A stretch of DNA of 64,000 nt from Promicromonospora sp. AC04. GTDB taxonomy: Bacteria; Actinomycetota; Actinomycetes; Actinomycetales; Cellulomonadaceae. The notes under the pieces are model-generated. The model was not told the DNA's origin. It was given only the letters and a program-made list of their open reading frames with translations, and ran no database searches. Below, piece after piece: positions 1 through 16,819 of this stretch. Location: contig NZ_QBUG01000002.1 of the NCBI RefSeq assembly GCF_003058225.1, positions 310,001 to 374,000 of the forward strand, in the 5' to 3' direction. Position 1 is the first letter of the stretch. The number at the start of each line of letters is the position of its first letter. A program made the translations under genes and the position numbers.

Positions 1-5021
<5,021 letters not shown>

Positions 5022-5074
5022 GGATGACCCCTTCGTCGTCCGGAACCCCAGTAGGAACCGATCGCGACTGTAAT

Positions 5075-5097
5075 GCTTGCAGAAGTTTGCAGCAAGC
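5075..5097 (-). promoter_or_regulatory. MalR-like operator upstream of the amylopullulanase
   Basis: CTTGCAG (5076-5082) is followed by TTTGCAG (5086-5092), and GCTTGC (5075-5080) pairs with GCAAGC (5092-5097) as an inverted repeat. CTTGCAG repeats are the known target of LacI-family MalR/Reg1 repressors at actinobacterial amylase and maltose promoters. It sits 54-76 bases upstream of the start codon. The regulator gene is not in the window. Confidence 0.65.
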
Positions 5098-5130
5098 GTT
5101 CACCCGCACCAATCGACCGGCCCCAGACAC

Positions 5131-5208
5131 GAAGTCCGCCTCCAGCAAGCCGTTGCGCATGGTTTCCGGGCGTGGAGCATGCGTAACGGCTTGCTGGAGG
5201 CGGACTTT
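5131..5208. terminator. Long hairpin (30-bp arms) downstream of the GNAT gene
   Basis: Arms 5131-5160 and 5179-5208 pair over 30 positions with only two G-U-type mismatches around an 18-base loop. A T-run follows on the plus strand only. It lies between the GNAT stop and the amylopullulanase promoter, so termination of GNAT transcription is the likely role. Confidence 0.6.
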
Positions 5209-5239
5209 TGTCGTCCGGCGGCCGACTGTCGGGCCGGCG

Positions 5240-5686
5240 TCAGAGCGGGAGCTTGAAGCCCTCGTGCGACTGCTCGTAGCCGAGGTTCCGGTAGAACCGG
5301 TGCGCCTCCGGCCGCTGCTTGTCCGACGTCAGCTGGGCCAGCGCGCAGCCCCGCGCCCGGCCGCGCTCGTGGGCGTGCTCCATCAGCCGGCGGCCGATGC
5401 CCTTGCCGCGCTGGTTGCGAGCCACCCGCACGGCCTCGACCAGCAGCCGGGAGGCGCCGTTGCGGGAGATCCCCGGAATGAACGTCAGCTGCATGACGCC
5501 GACCACCTCGCCGTCGTACTCCGCGACGACCAGCTCGTTGTCCGGGCTCGCGGCGACGGCCTCGAACCCCCTGACGTGCGGCTCGCCGTAGCTGCCCGTG
5601 CGGCGGGCGGCGACGGCGTCGTCGGCGATGAGCTCGACGATGCGCTCGAGGTCGTCGCGCTCGGCTTCGCGAAAGATCAGCTCCAT
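5240..5686 (-). CDS. GNAT-family N-acetyltransferase
   Basis: A 148-residue single-domain GNAT protein that would transfer an acetyl group from acetyl-CoA to an unknown amine. The acetyl-CoA-binding motif A is clear: VRVARNQRGKGIGRRLMEHA (about residues 87-106) matches the Q/RxxGxG/A pattern. The following ALAQLTSDKQRPEAHRFYRN is the usual motif B with the C-terminal FYRNLGY helix. The ATG at 5686 is preferred over longer upstream starts, which would translate a hairpin repeat. The hexamer TAGGGT ends 7 bases before this ATG, which fits a leaderless mRNA. Length and motif positions are typical. Substrate is unknown; it is not in an operon. Confidence 0.9.
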   Translation of the reverse strand: MELIFREAERDDLERIVELIADDAVAARRTGSYGEPHVRGFEAVAASPDNELVVAEYDGEVVGVMQLTFIPGISRNGASRLLVEAVRVARNQRGKGIGRRLMEHAHERGRARGCALAQLTSDKQRPEAHRFYRNLGYEQSHEGFKLPL

Positions 5687-5713
5687 GCGCCTCACCCTAA
5701 TTACCCGGACCCT

Positions 5714-5778
5714 TGGTCGTGGGCGTGATCGTTGCGCCCAGAGTGGGCACGCAGACGCAACGATCGCGCCCACAACCA
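5714..5778. repeat. Hairpin repeat family A, copy 1
   Basis: Arms 5714-5736 and 5756-5778 match over 21 of 23 positions. The same element recurs at 14314-14380: inner left arms differ at 2 of 21 positions and right arms at 1 of 23. This copy lies between divergent genes, so it cannot act as a simple 3' terminator for either. Confidence 0.75.
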
Positions 5779-5857
5779 GGGACGCTTCGGGAGGGTCCTG
5801 TCAGATGCTCGCCGTACGATCTTGTCGTTACCCCGTTCCCCGAGAGGCACTCTCCCT

Positions 5858-7375
5858 GTGACCACCTCCCCCGCGCCCGCGGCATCGAACGACGCCCCGG
5901 ACGCCGCCCCGCGCAGCTCCTGGATCGCGCTCGCGGTGCTCATCCTGGGCGTGTCGATGGCCCTGCTCGACACGACCATCGTGAACGTGGCGCTGCCGAC
6001 CATCCGCACGTCGCTCGACGCGTCGGAGGGCACCCTGTCGTGGATCATCTCGGGGTACGCGCTCGCCTACGGCCTCGCCCTCATCCCGGCCGGCCGCGTG
6101 GGTGACCGGGTGGGCCACAAGTGGGTGTTCGTGGTGGGTCTGGCCGGGTTCACGCTCGCCAGCCTGTGGTGCGGCCTCGCGTCCGGCGCCACCGAGCTGA
6201 TCGTGGCCCGTGTGGTCCAGGGGCTGTGCGGCGGCATCTTCTTCCCCGCCGTGACGGCGCTGATCCAGCTGATGTTCGCCGGCCGCACGCGCGGCAGGGC
6301 GTTCGCGGTGATGGGCGCGGCCATCGGGTTCTCCACCGCCCTCGGGCCGATCGTCGGCGGCCTGCTCATCGAGGCGTTCGGCGAGGACGAGGGCTGGCGC
6401 TCGATCTTCTTCGTCAACCTGCCCTTCGGGGTGATCGCGGTCGCCGCGGCGATCATGCTGCTGCCCCGGATCGTCGTCGGGGCCACCGCGCGCGGGGTCG
6501 ACGGCGTCGGGCTGCTGCTGGTCTCGGTCGCGCTCGTCGCGGTCCTGGTGCCGCTCATCGAGGGCGAGGACGCCGGCTGGCCGTGGTGGACCTGGACGTC
6601 CCTGGCGGGCGGTCTGCTGCTGCTCGTCGCGTTCGCGTTCTGGGAGCGACGGGTCGCTGCGCGGGGCAACAGCCCGCTCGTCCCGCCGCACCTGTTCTCG
6701 CACGCCGCGTTCACGGGTGGCGTCATCCTCGCGCTGGTCTACTTCGCGGCCTTCACCAGCATCTTCTTCACCGTCTCGATCTTCTGGCAGGCCGGGCTGG
6801 GCCACTCGGCGCTGGCCTCAGGGCTGGTGTCCGTGCCGTTCGCCATCGGGTCGATACTGGGCGCCTCGCAGAGCGAGCGCCTGGCGCACCGCCTGGGCCG
6901 GCTCGTGCTCGTGATCGGCACCGCGATGGTTGCCGTGGGGCTCGTGTCGCTGTGGCTCGTGCTCTGGCTGGTCCCGACCGGCGACCTGACCAACTGGACC
7001 CTCGCGGCGCCGCTCCTGGTCGGCGGCATCGGCAGCGGCCTGTTCATCGCCCCGAACGCCCAGTTCATCGTCGCCACTGTGGACCGCGACGAGGCCGGGG
7101 CCGCGTCCGGCGTGATCGGCACCATGCAGCGGATCGGCTCGGCGGCGGGCATCGCAGTCGTCGGCTCGGTGCTCTTCGGGTCGCTGGAGCTCCCGCCCGG
7201 CCGCCCGACGCCGGAGGTGGTCGCCGACGCCTTCGCGCACGCCGCCACCATGGCGCTGGGCACCAGCGCTGCGCTCTCCGTGGTGGCGTTCCTGCTGGTC
7301 TTCGTGCTGCCGCGCCGGGTGGCGCCCGCCGGCGGCGATCACTCGTCGGGGAGCAGGGCTGCCGCCTCCGCGTAG
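5858..7375 (+). CDS. MFS drug/proton antiporter, DHA2 (EmrB/QacA) type
   Basis: A 505-residue inner-membrane exporter of the 14-helix DHA2 family, which extrudes drugs or metabolites using the proton gradient. The first helix carries the family signature LDTTIVNVALPTI (about residues 33-45). The loop between helices 2 and 3 has GRVGDRVGHKWVF (motif A, about 70-82). Long hydrophobic segments run through to the C-terminus. The GTG at 5858 is chosen because GAGAGG lies 10 bases upstream and the longer reading frame would start inside a hairpin repeat. TACGAT at 5818-5823 could be its -10 element. Its 3' end overlaps the convergent frameshifted gene by 37 bases. Substrate unknown; no adjacent regulator. 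Confidence 0.93.
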   Translation: MTTSPAPAASNDAPDAAPRSSWIALAVLILGVSMALLDTTIVNVALPTIRTSLDASEGTLSWIISGYALAYGLALIPAGRVGDRVGHKWVFVVGLAGFTLASLWCGLASGATELIVARVVQGLCGGIFFPAVTALIQLMFAGRTRGRAFAVMGAAIGFSTALGPIVGGLLIEAFGEDEGWRSIFFVNLPFGVIAVAAAIMLLPRIVVGATARGVDGVGLLLVSVALVAVLVPLIEGEDAGWPWWTWTSLAGGLLLLVAFAFWERRVAARGNSPLVPPHLFSHAAFTGGVILALVYFAAFTSIFFTVSIFWQAGLGHSALASGLVSVPFAIGSILGASQSERLAHRLGRLVLVIGTAMVAVGLVSLWLVLWLVPTGDLTNWTLAAPLLVGGIGSGLFIAPNAQFIVATVDRDEAGAASGVIGTMQRIGSAAGIAVVGSVLFGSLELPPGRPTPEVVADAFAHAATMALGTSAALSVVAFLLVFVLPRRVAPAGGDHSSGSRAAASA

Positions 7376-7945
7376 CCGCCGGTCGGCGGGTTCGGGTCCG
7401 GCGTGTACACCAGGTAGACGAGGCCCGTCTTGAAGGGCGTGGCCGACACGAGCTTCATCGGCCGCTCCGGGTCGCCGTCCCGGAACAGCCTGAGCCCGCC
7501 GCCCGCGGTGGCCGGGTGCACGAACAGGTGCAGCTCGTCGAGCAGGCCGGCGTCCAGCAGCTGGCGGACCACCGACACCGAGCCGGACGATCGTGCCGAT
7601 CGCCGGGTCCTCCTTCAGGGCGGTGACGCCCTCGACCAGGTCGCCCTGCAGCTGCTCCGAGTTGCGCCAGGTGAGCTCGAGCGAGCTGCGGGACGCGACG
7701 ACCTTGCGGGTGTCGCCGATCCGCTTCGCGAACCCGGCGTCCTCCTCGCCCGCGGTCTCACGCTCGGGCCAGGCGCCCGCGAACGAGTCGTAGGTGACGC
7801 GCCCGAACAGGAAGACGTCGGCCTGGTGCGTGAGGTCGACGGCCGCACCCAGCTCGTCGTTGAAGTACGGGAAGTGCCAGTTGCCCTTGTCCGGCTCGAC
7901 GACACCGTCGAGCGCCATGAACATGCTGGACACGATCTTCGCCAT
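7339..7945 (-). pseudogene. Dihydrofolate reductase/RibD C-terminal family protein, frameshifted
   Basis: The family is RibD_C/YyaP-like reductases of unknown substrate. The N-terminal part opens with MAKIVSSMFMALDGVVE (start 7945, ribosome site AAGGAGA) and runs to about residue 119 (ALKEDPAIGTI). The normal continuation, beginning GSVSVVRQLLDAGLLDELHL, is found in another frame from about 7581 down to the stop at 7339. The break is near 7580-7590 and would be repaired by adding two bases or removing one. Joined, the parts give about 200 residues, the usual family length, with no other damage visible. It is either a recent pseudogene or a base-call error. Its 3' end overlaps the convergent MFS gene. 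Confidence 0.85.
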
Positions 7946-8010
7946 GAGGGTCTCCTTGTTCGTAGCCGCACCGCGACTCTCCCCCTGTCCGACGACGGCG
8001 GCGCGGCGGA

Positions 8011-8043
8011 CTCATCGCTGACTCGGGCTGTGTCAGCGATGAG
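8011..8043. terminator. Hairpin between the ABC exporter and the RibD-like gene
   Basis: Perfect 12-bp arms, 8011-8022 and 8032-8043, flank a 9-base loop. It begins 15 bases past the ABC gene stop on the minus strand, so a terminator role is likely. There is no T-run, as is common in high-G+C actinobacteria. It also lies upstream of the RibD-like gene, so an operator role cannot be excluded. Confidence 0.55.
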
Positions 8044-8057
8044 CTCACCGGGCTCGG

Positions 8058-11000
8058 TCAGCCCGCGAGGTGGCTCCACCTCGGCGCTAGACCGGCCCAC
8101 GGCCCGACGTCGGCCACCTTGCCGTCGACCAGCACCACCACGCGGTCGGCACGGGCGAGCGCCGCACGCTTCGACGTCGCGCCGACCACCGTGGTGCCCC
8201 GCTCCCGCAGGGCGGCCCACAGCTCGATCTCGGTCGAGGCGTCCAGCGCGCTGGAGACGTCGTCCGCCAGCAGGAGCTCGGTGTCCGCGGCGAGCGCTCG
8301 CGCGAGCGCGAGCCTCTGCACCTGACCACCGGACAGGCGCACGCCGCGGTGGCCCACGAGGGCGTGCGGGCCGCCCGCCTCCTCCATGTCCTGCGCGAGC
8401 CGCGCACCCTGGACCGGACCGTCGATGTCGCGGGCGTGGTCGAGCCGCACGTTGTCGGAGAACGAGCCGGACAGCACCCGCGGCACCTGGGCCACGTGCG
8501 CCACCTGGCCGGGGCGCAGGAATGCCTGGGCGTCGGTCACCTCGGTGCCGTTCCACCGGACGTCGCCGGTGTGCTCCATGAGCCCGGCCAGCGCGGAGAG
8601 CAGGGACGACTTGCCCGACCCGACCTGCCCGAGGAGCAGCACCAGCTCGCCCCGGCGGATCTCGAGGTCGACGTCGGAGACGCCGATCGTGCCGTCGTCG
8701 TGCACCGCGGTCAGGTTGCGCAGCTCCAGGCGGTCCAGCGGCTCGCGCCGGGCCGGCTCGGGCGCGGGCGCGACGCCCGTCACCAGGTCCACCCCCGGCT
8801 GGCGCGACACGAGGTCGGCACCGTCCGCGAACCGGGCGGTCGCGACCTGCCACGCCCGGGTGCCGGGCGCCTCGGTGACCACCGCGCCCGCCACGACACC
8901 GAACCACGCGAAGCCGGTCACGGCGTTCGCGACGAGCAGCGTCGTCGCCAGGTCCCACATGCCCGTGAGCAGGAACGTCCACGCGACGACGACGCCCACG
9001 TACAGGGTCACCAGCGGCACCGAGTCGAGCACTGCCTGCACCCGGTGCTCGAAGATCGCCGCCTTCACCCGGCCCGAGTCGACCTCGCCCAGGTGCCGGC
9101 GCACGTCGGGCGTGCGGGCCGCGAGCTTCACCGTGCGTGCCGAGTCGAGCGCCGAGACCAGGGCGCGGCCGAAGCGCGCGCGTGCCGCCGAGGAACCGGC
9201 GGCCGAGCGGCCCGCGATCGGCCGGCCGATGGCCGAGGCCAGCGCCGACACCACCATGACCGCCAGCAGGACGGCGCCCGCGGTCCAGGTCCCGCTGATC
9301 AGCGCCGTGACCACAACGATCGCGAGACCGTTGACGAAGTCGACCCAGCGGTCCGCGTACTGCACGAACCGGTCCGCGTCCATGGAGCGGGCCACTACCT
9401 CGCCGGGCGGCGTGGGCGGCAGCCGGTACTGGCGCGTCTGCCCGTGCATCACCGACATGCGGATCCGCAGCAGGATCTCGATCCACCAGAGCGGGTACAC
9501 GCCCATCGCGCGGGAGATGAACAACGGCTGCATCAGCAGGAGCACCGCGAGCGTCGCCAGCAGGCCCACGGGCAGCTCGCCCGAGCCCAGCTCCTCGACC
9601 GTGCGGCCGAACAGGAACCCGCTGACCGCGCCCTGAGCCGCGACCAGGCTCCCCAGGAGGAACAGGACCGCACCGAACGCGCCCCACTGCGGGCGCACGA
9701 ACAGCGCGTGCAGTATGCCTCGCGCGAGGCTCGGCCCGTCACCGGGCGGCGTCAGCTCAGGTGGGGTCCCGATCCGGCGGCGTCCGCCGACCGCGTCGGG
9801 CTCAGCGGTGTTGGGCTCGGCAGTGCCGTCCCGCTCGGTGCCGACGCCGTCCGCCACGGGACCGCTGTCCTGGCCGACGTTCCCGACCGGAGCCGCAACC
9901 GAATCGGCGCGCGCCTCTTCCGCGGCGTCGGTCTCGCGATCGGCCGCCGCGTCGTCCAGCGTCCCGTCGCTCGTGCCGGCCTCCAGCAGCGAGCGGAAGG
10001 GGCCAGGAGTCCGGGCGAGCGCCGCGCGACGTCCCTGCTGCACCACTCGGCCGTGGTCGAGCACGGCCACGAGGCCTGCCCGCTCGATGGTGCCCAGCCG
10101 GTGCGCGATCAGTACCCCCGTGCGCCCGGCGAGCAGCCGGTCCGACGCCGCGACGACCCGCGCCTCGGTGAGCGGGTCCATCCGCGCGGTAGCCTCGTCG
10201 AGCACCACGAGCTGCACGTGCCGCACGAGGAGCCGGGCGAACGCGACGAGCTGCTCCTCGCCCGCCGAAAGCTTGGTGCCACCCGGACCGAGCAGCGTGT
10301 CGAGGCCGTCGGGCAGACCCTCCGTCCAGTCGCTCAGGCCGAGCTCACGCACAGCACCCTCGATGGCCGACCGCGGGACGTCGGCGAACAGCGCGATGTT
10401 CTCCGCGAGGGTTCCGGCGATGATCTCGGTGCGCTGCGTCACCACACCGACGGCCCCCCGCAGCTTCTGCAGGTCGAGGTCGCGTACGTCGGACCCGCCC
10501 AGGAACACCGAGCCCCGCTCCGGCTCGACCGCGCGCGACAACAGCGCGGCCAGCGTCGACTTGCCCGAGCCCGTCCGGCCCACGAGCGCGATCGTCTCTC
10601 CGGCGGGGACCATCAGGTCAACCCCGGCCAGGGCGAACGTGCCCTCGGCGTAGGCGAAGCTCAGGTCGCGCAGCTCGAGCTGGAGCGGCCCGGCCGGCAC
10701 GTCGTCCCCGCCCTCGGGCTCCGGCTCGACCGCCAGCATCTGCCGGATGCGCAGGATCGCGCCGAGGCCCTCCTGGATGTCCGGGAGGTGATGCACCAGG
10801 TTGTCCATCTGACCCACGAACAGCGCGGTGACCAGGAACAGCGTGACGAGCTGGTCCACGGACAGGCTGCCACCGGACGCCAGCACGGCGCACACGACGA
10901 CGGTCCCGGCCAGCAGGGCGTACAGCACCAGACCGGCCCGGCGCAGCAGGCGCTCCTCGACCCGCACCACATCCTTGAACTTGCGGTGCACCGTCGCCGA

Positions 11001-11720
11001 GAGCTGCGCGACCCGCCGCACGGCGAACGCCTGTCCCAGGCTGGTGCGCAGGTCGTTCCGAGCGGCGACGGCCTCCTCGAAGGCAGCGGCGTGGTCGGTC
11101 CACGCAACCTCCTCGATCACCTTGAGGCGCGCGATCTCACCGAGCAGCGGCCGGGTGAGCAGGATGACGATCCCGCCCAGCAAGGGGAACAGGACCCAGG
11201 CCGGCCACCAGGTGATACCTGCGATGATCCACATGGGTACAACGCCGACGACCGTGCGGCCGGCGCCCCACAGCTGGCGGCGCACGAGCCGCCCGGCGGC
11301 GTGCGTGTCGTCGTCGACCCGGTCGAGCACCTCGCCCACGGCCTGCTCGGAGAGTGTCGCGATTGGCTGGCGCAGCGCCGCACTGAGCAGGTCGCTCCGG
11401 AGCTTGCCCTCGGCGCGGTCCACCACGCTGGCCCAGACCACCTGCCCGAAGCCGTCGAACAGCGCGCCGCCCACCACGCACGCGGCGAGCAGCAGCAGCC
11501 CGGCGACGGTGGCGTTCGCCGCCAGCTGCCCGGCCGCGGCCGTACCGAGGGCCTGGCCCACGGCGCCCGCGGTCAGGGCGAGCAGGGCGACGACGGCGGC
11601 CGGACCGCGCAGCCGCCGCCAGTCGAGCCGGCGTGCCGGGTCCTTCGCCAGTACGGACGCAGAGCGAGGCGACGCCTCAGGAAGGGGCGTGGTCTCAGGG
11701 GTCTGCGGCGCGTCGATCAT
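8058..11720 (-). CDS. Fused double ABC exporter (TMD-NBD-TMD-NBD) with one degenerate ATP site
   Basis: A 1220-residue protein combining both halves of a heterodimeric ABC exporter. Half 1 has membrane segments (about 40-330) and an NBD with Walker A GRTGSGKST (about 383), signature LSAGEEQ (about 484), Walker B LVVLDEA (about 504) and switch AHRL. After a charged linker (about 600-680), half 2 has membrane segments (about 690-970) and an NBD with Walker A GQVGSGKSS (about 1033), signature LSGGQ (about 1130) and LLLADDVSS (about 1150). In NBD2 the catalytic Glu is Asp and the switch His is absent (GATSKRA). The composite sites are therefore one canonical and one degenerate, as in known asymmetric exporters. 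TAGCCT ends 9 bases before the ATG, suggesting a leaderless transcript. Cargo unknown. Confidence 0.93.
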   Translation of the reverse strand: MIDAPQTPETTPLPEASPRSASVLAKDPARRLDWRRLRGPAAVVALLALTAGAVGQALGTAAAGQLAANATVAGLLLLAACVVGGALFDGFGQVVWASVVDRAEGKLRSDLLSAALRQPIATLSEQAVGEVLDRVDDDTHAAGRLVRRQLWGAGRTVVGVVPMWIIAGITWWPAWVLFPLLGGIVILLTRPLLGEIARLKVIEEVAWTDHAAAFEEAVAARNDLRTSLGQAFAVRRVAQLSATVHRKFKDVVRVEERLLRRAGLVLYALLAGTVVVCAVLASGGSLSVDQLVTLFLVTALFVGQMDNLVHHLPDIQEGLGAILRIRQMLAVEPEPEGGDDVPAGPLQLELRDLSFAYAEGTFALAGVDLMVPAGETIALVGRTGSGKSTLAALLSRAVEPERGSVFLGGSDVRDLDLQKLRGAVGVVTQRTEIIAGTLAENIALFADVPRSAIEGAVRELGLSDWTEGLPDGLDTLLGPGGTKLSAGEEQLVAFARLLVRHVQLVVLDEATARMDPLTEARVVAASDRLLAGRTGVLIAHRLGTIERAGLVAVLDHGRVVQQGRRAALARTPGPFRSLLEAGTSDGTLDDAAADRETDAAEEARADSVAAPVGNVGQDSGPVADGVGTERDGTAEPNTAEPDAVGGRRRIGTPPELTPPGDGPSLARGILHALFVRPQWGAFGAVLFLLGSLVAAQGAVSGFLFGRTVEELGSGELPVGLLATLAVLLLMQPLFISRAMGVYPLWWIEILLRIRMSVMHGQTRQYRLPPTPPGEVVARSMDADRFVQYADRWVDFVNGLAIVVVTALISGTWTAGAVLLAVMVVSALASAIGRPIAGRSAAGSSAARARFGRALVSALDSARTVKLAARTPDVRRHLGEVDSGRVKAAIFEHRVQAVLDSVPLVTLYVGVVVAWTFLLTGMWDLATTLLVANAVTGFAWFGVVAGAVVTEAPGTRAWQVATARFADGADLVSRQPGVDLVTGVAPAPEPARREPLDRLELRNLTAVHDDGTIGVSDVDLEIRRGELVLLLGQVGSGKSSLLSALAGLMEHTGDVRWNGTEVTDAQAFLRPGQVAHVAQVPRVLSGSFSDNVRLDHARDIDGPVQGARLAQDMEEAGGPHALVGHRGVRLSGGQVQRLALARALAADTELLLADDVSSALDASTEIELWAALRERGTTVVGATSKRAALARADRVVVLVDGKVADVGPWAGLAPRWSHLAG

Positions 11721-11852
11721 CGTTTTCTGAGGCTACGTCGAGACACCGACAGTCCCCGCCTCTTTTTCCGCGGAGCGACCAAGGTCACGCCCCGCCGCCA
11801 CCAGGTAGAACGGCAGCGGACTTCGGTCCGATGTCATCACGCGCAGCCGAAA

Positions 11853-11912
11853 ATCGGTCGGTTGCCTTGAGATCGGTCCATTGATGGACCGATCTCAAGG
11901 CAACCGACCGAT
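11853..11912. repeat. Hairpin repeat family B, copy 1 (downstream of icd)
   Basis: Perfect 29-bp arms, 11853-11881 and 11884-11912, meet almost without a loop. The central 58 bases (11854-11911) recur at 36080-36137 with about four differences. An extra half-copy, GCAACCGACCGATCTC, lies at 11931-11946. It sits just past the icd stop and could end its transcript. Confidence 0.8.
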
Positions 11913-11965
11913 CTCACCGGATCGACCTCAGCAACCGACCGATCTCGAGGAGCCGGCCTGCTGCG

Positions 11966-14230
<2,265 letters not shown>

Positions 14231-14313
14231 TACCTGAGGGTCCTGCGCACTCCGGAATTCCGAGACGCACCTCACGCCCGAGCCCTTTGGCAGCGGGCGT
14301 GCCGTCAGGCGTG

Positions 14314-14380
14314 TTGGTTGTGGGCGTGACCGTTGCGACGATCTGCCCGTCTTGGGCGCAACGATCCCGCCCACAACCAA
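14314..14380. repeat. Hairpin repeat family A, copy 2 (downstream of mdh)
   Basis: Arms 14314-14337 and 14357-14380 pair with few mismatches and match family A copy 1 closely (right arms differ at 1 of 23). It starts 13 bases past the mdh stop, so termination of mdh is plausible here. Confidence 0.75.
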
Positions 14381-14392
14381 CCAGGTGGCGGT

Positions 14393-15535
<1,143 letters not shown>

Positions 15536-15636
15536 TCAGGTTTCGCTCAGGTGGGTAATGGCAGGATGTGCGCGACATCGCACGCACGCCGCCATGACGC
15601 GCACCCAATGGTGCGCCACTGAAAGGATCTGACTTC

Positions 15637-16632
15637 ATGTCCCAGGACCTCGCCGCGACCAGCGGCGTCACCGAGGTCGAGGAGCGGTCGCCCAGCCTGC
15701 TCTCCCGCCTGCTCGCCGAGACCTTCGGCACGTTCGTGCTGACGCTCGTGATCGTGGGTGTGCTCGTCTACAGCCCGCTGAACACGGTCGGTGGGCTCGG
15801 CGTGGCGCTCGGCGGTGCGTTTGCCTATATCGCGGGCGCTGCGGCCGTCGGCCGCGTGTCGGGCGCGCACTTCAACCCGGCGATCTCGCTGGGCTCCTGG
15901 CTCAGCGGCCGCATCTCGGTCAGCAACATGTTCAGCTACTGGGGTGCCCAGCTCGTCGGCGCCATCCTGGCCGCAGCGGTGCTGTTCGCGACGGTGCCGC
16001 AGACGCTCGTCACGCTGCTCGGCGTGGAGAACACGTCCGACGTCTTCGACAACGCAGTGAACGGCTTCTCGGAGAACTCCCCGCTCTACCTGCAGACCCA
16101 GGGCCAGGCCCAGTTCGACTGGCTCCCGGCGCTGCTCGTCGAGGTCATCATCTCCGCGGTGCTCGTGGGCGTGTACCTGGGCGTCAACGACCCGCGCAGC
16201 AAGGTCGGCTATGCCCCCGTCGCCGTGGGCAGCGCCATCGCCGCGCTGACCCTGGTCTCGTGGTTCGTCACGAACACCGGCATGAACCCGGCCCGCTCGA
16301 CGGCGGCCGCGCTCTTCGCGAACAACTGGGGCGGCGACGGCTCCGGCCGCCAGCTCTGGCTGTTCTGGCTGGCCCCGCTCGTCGGCGCCGCCCTCGCCGC
16401 GCTGTTCTACCGCGCGTTCGCCTCGGTCGAGCCGGAGGAGCTCGAGGAGCTCGACGAGGACGAGGACGACGACGAGGACGAGGACGTCGAGGTGGTCGAG
16501 GAGAAGGAGCTCGTCACCGCGCAGTCCGCCCCCAAGGCCGAGGCCACGGAGCCCGCCTCGACCGTCGCGGGCCCCGGCAAGGCCGCCGAGCCCGAGGCCG
16601 AGCCCGAGAAGAAGCCCGACGACAAGGCCTGA
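15637..16632 (+). CDS. Aquaporin / MIP family channel with acidic C-terminal tail
   Basis: A 331-residue membrane channel for water or small neutral solutes. Six hydrophobic segments are visible, with the two pore loops HFNPAIS (about residues 78-84) and GMNPARS (about 214-220), so both NPA boxes are intact. GRVSGAHFNPA and the LAETFGTF opening are typical of the aquaporin branch. The start at 15637 has GAAAGGA 9 bases upstream. The tail after about residue 265 is unusual: a run of Glu and Asp, then a Pro/Ala/Glu/Lys-rich region to the end, about 65 residues absent from typical homologues. A strong hairpin follows at 16647-16702. It is monocistronic. Solute specificity cannot be read from sequence alone. 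Confidence 0.93.
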   Translation: MSQDLAATSGVTEVEERSPSLLSRLLAETFGTFVLTLVIVGVLVYSPLNTVGGLGVALGGAFAYIAGAAAVGRVSGAHFNPAISLGSWLSGRISVSNMFSYWGAQLVGAILAAAVLFATVPQTLVTLLGVENTSDVFDNAVNGFSENSPLYLQTQGQAQFDWLPALLVEVIISAVLVGVYLGVNDPRSKVGYAPVAVGSAIAALTLVSWFVTNTGMNPARSTAAALFANNWGGDGSGRQLWLFWLAPLVGAALAALFYRAFASVEPEELEELDEDEDDDEDEDVEVVEEKELVTAQSAPKAEATEPASTVAGPGKAAEPEAEPEKKPDDKA

Positions 16633-16646
16633 CCTCCCGCAGCACG

Positions 16647-16702
16647 CGTACGACGCCGGGGCCGCACCTTCCGTACGAAGGGTGCGGCCCCGGCGTCGTA
16701 CG
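16647..16702. terminator. Hairpin terminator after the aquaporin gene
   Basis: Perfect 22-bp arms, 16647-16668 and 16681-16702, flank a 12-base loop. It begins 15 bases past the aquaporin stop. No T-run follows. Confidence 0.7.
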
Positions 16703-16819
16703 ACATCAGGACACGCCACGGGACGGGCCGACGACGGCGCCCTGCCGACCGGGTGAAGTCGACTCACAATCCGGTCACTTTGGCCAGTTCCCGGCAGTTC
16801 TCCTGATAGATATCACGCC

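Noticed and set aside
5714-5778. Integron attC site
   Set aside because: No integron integrase or R/L core sites, and the arms are too perfect and not paired with cassette genes.
8349-11870. 1173-codon open frame on the plus strand
   Set aside because: Shadow of the ABC exporter; very Arg/His-rich with no domain, while the other strand has full ABC motifs.
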